From assembly GCA_934277655.1 (NCBI GenBank), contig CAKQVC010000021.1:1-14611 (forward strand): DNA of 14,611 nucleotides. The letters are read 5' to 3'. Positions 12,681 through 14,611 of this stretch are shown here, piece by piece. Source of the DNA: an uncultured Clostridia bacterium. Its GTDB lineage: Bacteria; Bacillota; Clostridia; Peptostreptococcales; Anaerovoracaceae. The notes beneath the pieces are model-generated. The model was not told the DNA's origin. It did no database searches and was given only the letters and a program-made list of their open reading frames with translations. Position numbers and translations under genes: made by a program. The number at the start of each line of letters is the position of its first letter. Within the stretch, counting starts at the first letter, position 1.

Positions 12681-12784
12681 ATTTTGATGCACACGAGTCA
12701 GATAAAAGAGTGATCCGCGCCTTTGCAAAAATGGAAGCCGAACTCGTTAAAGAGCTTCGGAAGAAGATAAATGGAGGAAAGTGA
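12608..12784 (+). CDS. -1 frame extension of the tail assembly chaperone (gpGT-like product)
   Basis: After a -1 slip on A AAA AAC, translation continues from CTC at 12608 for 58 codons to TGA at 12782-12784, giving a 196-residue fusion (138 + 58). The extension begins LVDTDVDFQLMFYLFCNHDW, continues with PSVYFDAHESDKRVIRAF, and ends in a charged helix (KMEAELVKELRKK). Motifs like 'NHDWAPS' and 'KRVIRAF' look like those of known T-part extensions. It has no start codon or ribosome binding site of its own near 12608, so it is only made by frameshifting. Its stop overlaps the next ATG (TGATG). As in lambda gpGT, the long form should bridge the tape measure and the tube protein. Confidence 0.87.
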   Translation, partial: LVDTDVDFQLMFYLFCNHDWAPSVYFDAHESDKRVIRAFAKMEAELVKELRKKINGGK

Positions 12785-13188
12785 TGATAAGGCTTGAATT
12801 TGATGGCACGGATGAGTTGATAGCAGATATGCAGAAACTGGTATCTGATTATCCAAAAGAGGCTTCGGATGCGCTGTTTGAAGTGGCAGAAAATTTTAAC
12901 GAAGATGTTAATGCAAAGATGCCGGGCAGTTACGGAAATAAAATAAGAAAATGGAAAATTGCAGGAGCCAAGGAAGGGATCAGCTCGTTTGTAACGAGCA
13001 CCAACCGGGCTCCTCATTTTCATTTGGTTGAGAATGGACATGCAAAATACGATTTTCACGGGCATTATACAGGCGGATTTGTTCCGGGACGGCATTATGC
13101 AGAGCGGACGCGTCAGGAGTACCAAGAGAAATATCCGGAGCTTATATCCGGGAAAATTGAAGAGATGTTGAAGAAACACAATCTTTGA
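12784..13188 (+). CDS. HK97-gp10-like neck / tail completion protein
   Basis: GGAGG (12773-12777) lies 6 nt before the ATG at 12784; a GTG at 12781 is too close. The 134-residue product fits the HK97-gp10-like family: an N-terminal FDGTDELIADMQKLVSDYPK, a helix (ALFEVAENFNEDVNAKMP), a central beta region, then HFHLVENGHA and FVPGRHYAERTRQEY, comparable to the 'vEfGt...pfmrpA' end of the family. In most HK97- and PBSX-type clusters this gene lies between head closure and tail terminator. Here it sits between chaperone and tape measure, which is unusual but translationally coupled to the frameshift product. Confidence 0.8.
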   Translation: MIRLEFDGTDELIADMQKLVSDYPKEASDALFEVAENFNEDVNAKMPGSYGNKIRKWKIAGAKEGISSFVTSTNRAPHFHLVENGHAKYDFHGHYTGGFVPGRHYAERTRQEYQEKYPELISGKIEEMLKKHNL

Positions 13189-13204
13189 AAGGGGGCAGGG
13201 ATAA

Positions 13205-14611
13205 GTGGCCAAAAAAGATGTAGATGTACGGTTTAATTTGATAGACAATTTTACGGCGTCTTTTAATAAAACGATCGGAACCCTGACTGCCGGCACGAAA
13301 AAAGCACAGAATGCTTGGAAAAGCGTGTCAAAATTTGGAGACAGCATTACCGGCATGGGAACTAAAATGTCTGCCGTTGTAACTGCCCCTCTCGTAGGCC
13401 TGGGCGCGGCATCGGCGTCAGAATTTGGCAACGTGGACAAGTCCTTAAGACTGGTCCAGCAGACGATGGGTTCGACCGATGCACAGGCAAAAACGCTGGA
13501 AAGTGCGATCAAGTCAGCGGCGTCCAATTCGGTATTCGGAATGCAGGATGCCGCGGATGCGGCGCTTAACTTCGCCCGCCAAGGTTTCGATGCGGCGACG
13601 GCGGCCGATATGATCGCACCGGCAATGGATCTGGCAGCCGGAACAGCCACAGACCTGGCTACGGTTACCGGCGGCGTCGGTAACGCATTGAAGATGTTTT
13701 CGGATCAAGGACTGAAAGCAAATGATGCAGCGGACATGCTGGCGAAAGCGCAGGCACAGGCCAATACCACGGTGCAGGATTTATTTGATTCGATGTCGGT
13801 TGCCGGTCCAATGTTGGATTCGGTTGGATGGAGTTTTAAGGATTTGGCTGTTATTACGGATGTATTTGGTGATGCAAGTATATCTGGTTCGGAAGGTGCG
13901 ACGGCAGTTAAAACAGGCTTGGCAAGATTGGCAGCACCGGTAAAAGAAGGCGCCGATGCTATGAAAAAACTGGGACTCAGCTTTTTCGATGCCAACGGAA
14001 AAATGGATGATATGCAGACCATGCAGAAGAAACTACATGATTCTTTTGCTGGGTTAAGCGATAAAGAACAGATGGCGGCAGCGTCGGCTATATTTGGTAA
14101 AAACCAGATGGGAAAATGGATGACGCTGATCAACCAGTCTCCGGATACGTTTGCGAAATATGCGGCTGGACTGGATGGAGCTGCTGGTTCGGCAAATAAC
14201 ATGGCGAGCGCATTACTGTCGGGTCCCGGCGGCGCGGTTGAAAAATTGAAATCATCGTTTGATGTGTTTAAGTACACAGTCGGTGATACGGTGGCGAATG
14301 CGGTAACACCGTTTGTTGAGAAAATAACAGCGCTGCTTGATAAGTTTAACAATATGGATGAGGCGCAGCAGAAGCAGATTGTTAAATGGGCGGCGATGGC
14401 GGCGGCAGTTGGACCGGGACTGATGATGTTTGGAAAAGTCGTGTCTACGGTCGGAAAGGTTGGAGTGAGCCTAAATAAAGTTGTCGGAATCGCTTCCAAG
14501 GCGGCAGGTGGTTTTAAAGCCTTACGTACAGGAGCAGGATTGGTGCAGGCTGGAATTGCAGCATTAACTTCTCCGGTCGCGTTGGTTTTGGCGGCGATCG
14601 CGGCGCTGATT
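13205..14611 (+). CDS. Tail tape measure protein, TP901 family, 3'-partial
   Basis: A GTG at 13205 after a GAAAGGGGG site begins a frame that is open to the end of the window (469 codons), so the C-terminus is missing. Visible features: KVDV-type start (MAKKDVDVRFNLIDNFTASF), a hydrophobic Gly/Ala segment (about residues 56-72), and the TP901 core (PhageMin_Tail), with LRLVQQTMGS, SNSVFGMQDAADAALNFARQG, DMIAPAMDLAAGTATDL and AKAQAQANTTVQDLFDSM in order up to about residue 200, then VITDVFGDASISGSEG. The end of the window enters Ala/Gly/Val-rich possible membrane segments (AALTSPVALVLAAIAAL). The protein sets tail length and is ejected on infection. Chaperone-gp10-tape measure order fits. Confidence 0.96.
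   Translation, partial: MAKKDVDVRFNLIDNFTASFNKTIGTLTAGTKKAQNAWKSVSKFGDSITGMGTKMSAVVTAPLVGLGAASASEFGNVDKSLRLVQQTMGSTDAQAKTLESAIKSAASNSVFGMQDAADAALNFARQGFDAATAADMIAPAMDLAAGTATDLATVTGGVGNALKMFSDQGLKANDAADMLAKAQAQANTTVQDLFDSMSVAGPMLDSVGWSFKDLAVITDVFGDASISGSEGATAVKTGLARLAAPVKEGADAMKKLGLSFFDANGKMDDMQTMQKKLHDSFAGLSDKEQMAAASAIFGKNQMGKWMTLINQSPDTFAKYAAGLDGAAGSANNMASALLSGPGGAVEKLKSSFDVFKYTVGDTVANAVTPFVEKITALLDKFNNMDEAQQKQIVKWAAMAAAVGPGLMMFGKVVSTVGKVGVSLNKVVGIASKAAGGFKALRTGAGLVQAGIAALTSPVALVLAAIAALI

Noticed and set aside
12658..13650. A 330-codon open frame on the minus strand
   Set aside because: It lies opposite the chaperone extension, the gp10-like gene and the tape measure, all well supported. 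It has no ribosome binding site fit and no recognisable domain, so it is a shadow.
13705..14499. A 264-codon minus-strand frame rich in Ala, Ser and Pro
   Set aside because: Its composition is what the reverse complement of the Ala/Gly-rich tape measure gives. The + strand TP901 motifs run through the whole interval.

Overview
The window is a block of phage or prophage late genes, almost certainly from a Clostridia host (Lachnospiraceae-like). Signs of this are the strong AGGAGG-type ribosome binding sites, tightly overlapping genes (TGATG, TAGTG and TTGA junctions), moderate GC content, and protein families typical of gut Firmicute prophages. All convincing genes lie on the + strand.

Layout. 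Positions 1-2602 hold the end of the middle/regulatory region: a 5'-truncated D12-class DNA adenine methylase, several small accessory genes (some composite or broken), and an ArpU/sigma-70-like late regulator. Positions 2603-3040 contain no protein gene but are dense in signals: three GTTCG repeats spaced exactly 9 bp apart, a tRNA-Ile with a UAU anticodon, several RNA hairpins, and a consensus sigma-A promoter whose spacer is an imperfect palindrome. That promoter drives a 40-codon gene that ends at a GNRA-capped hairpin, so it is a self-contained moron-like cassette. Next come a possible 39-residue membrane peptide and a ribbon-helix-helix protein. Positions 3591-9449 form an HK97-type head and packaging module: HNH endonuclease, TerS (P27 family), TerL, portal, ClpP-like prohead protease and major capsid protein. 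Positions 9463-13188 carry the connector genes and a PBSX/XkdK-XkdM-XkdN-type contractile tail: sheath, tube and tail assembly chaperone. The window ends inside a TP901-type tape measure gene.

How it fits together. The ArpU-like protein probably activates the late operon from the GTTCG-repeat region directly after its own gene. HNH, TerS and TerL cut and package DNA through the portal into a capsid matured by the ClpP-like protease. The connector and terminator proteins join the head to a contractile tail, so the virion should be a myovirus. The chaperone gene has a textbook -1 programmed frameshift signal (A AAA AAC, a 6-nt spacer, then a 9-bp stem), and the extended frame ends exactly at the TGATG junction with the next gene.

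The points most worth follow-up are the frameshift signal, the GTTCG iterons, the unusual tRNA-Ile(UAU), the palindrome-controlled small-ORF cassette, and decay in the accessory genes (an in-frame TGA and a composite three-module ORF). I see no CRISPR array, insertion sequence, rRNA gene, integrase or attachment site.
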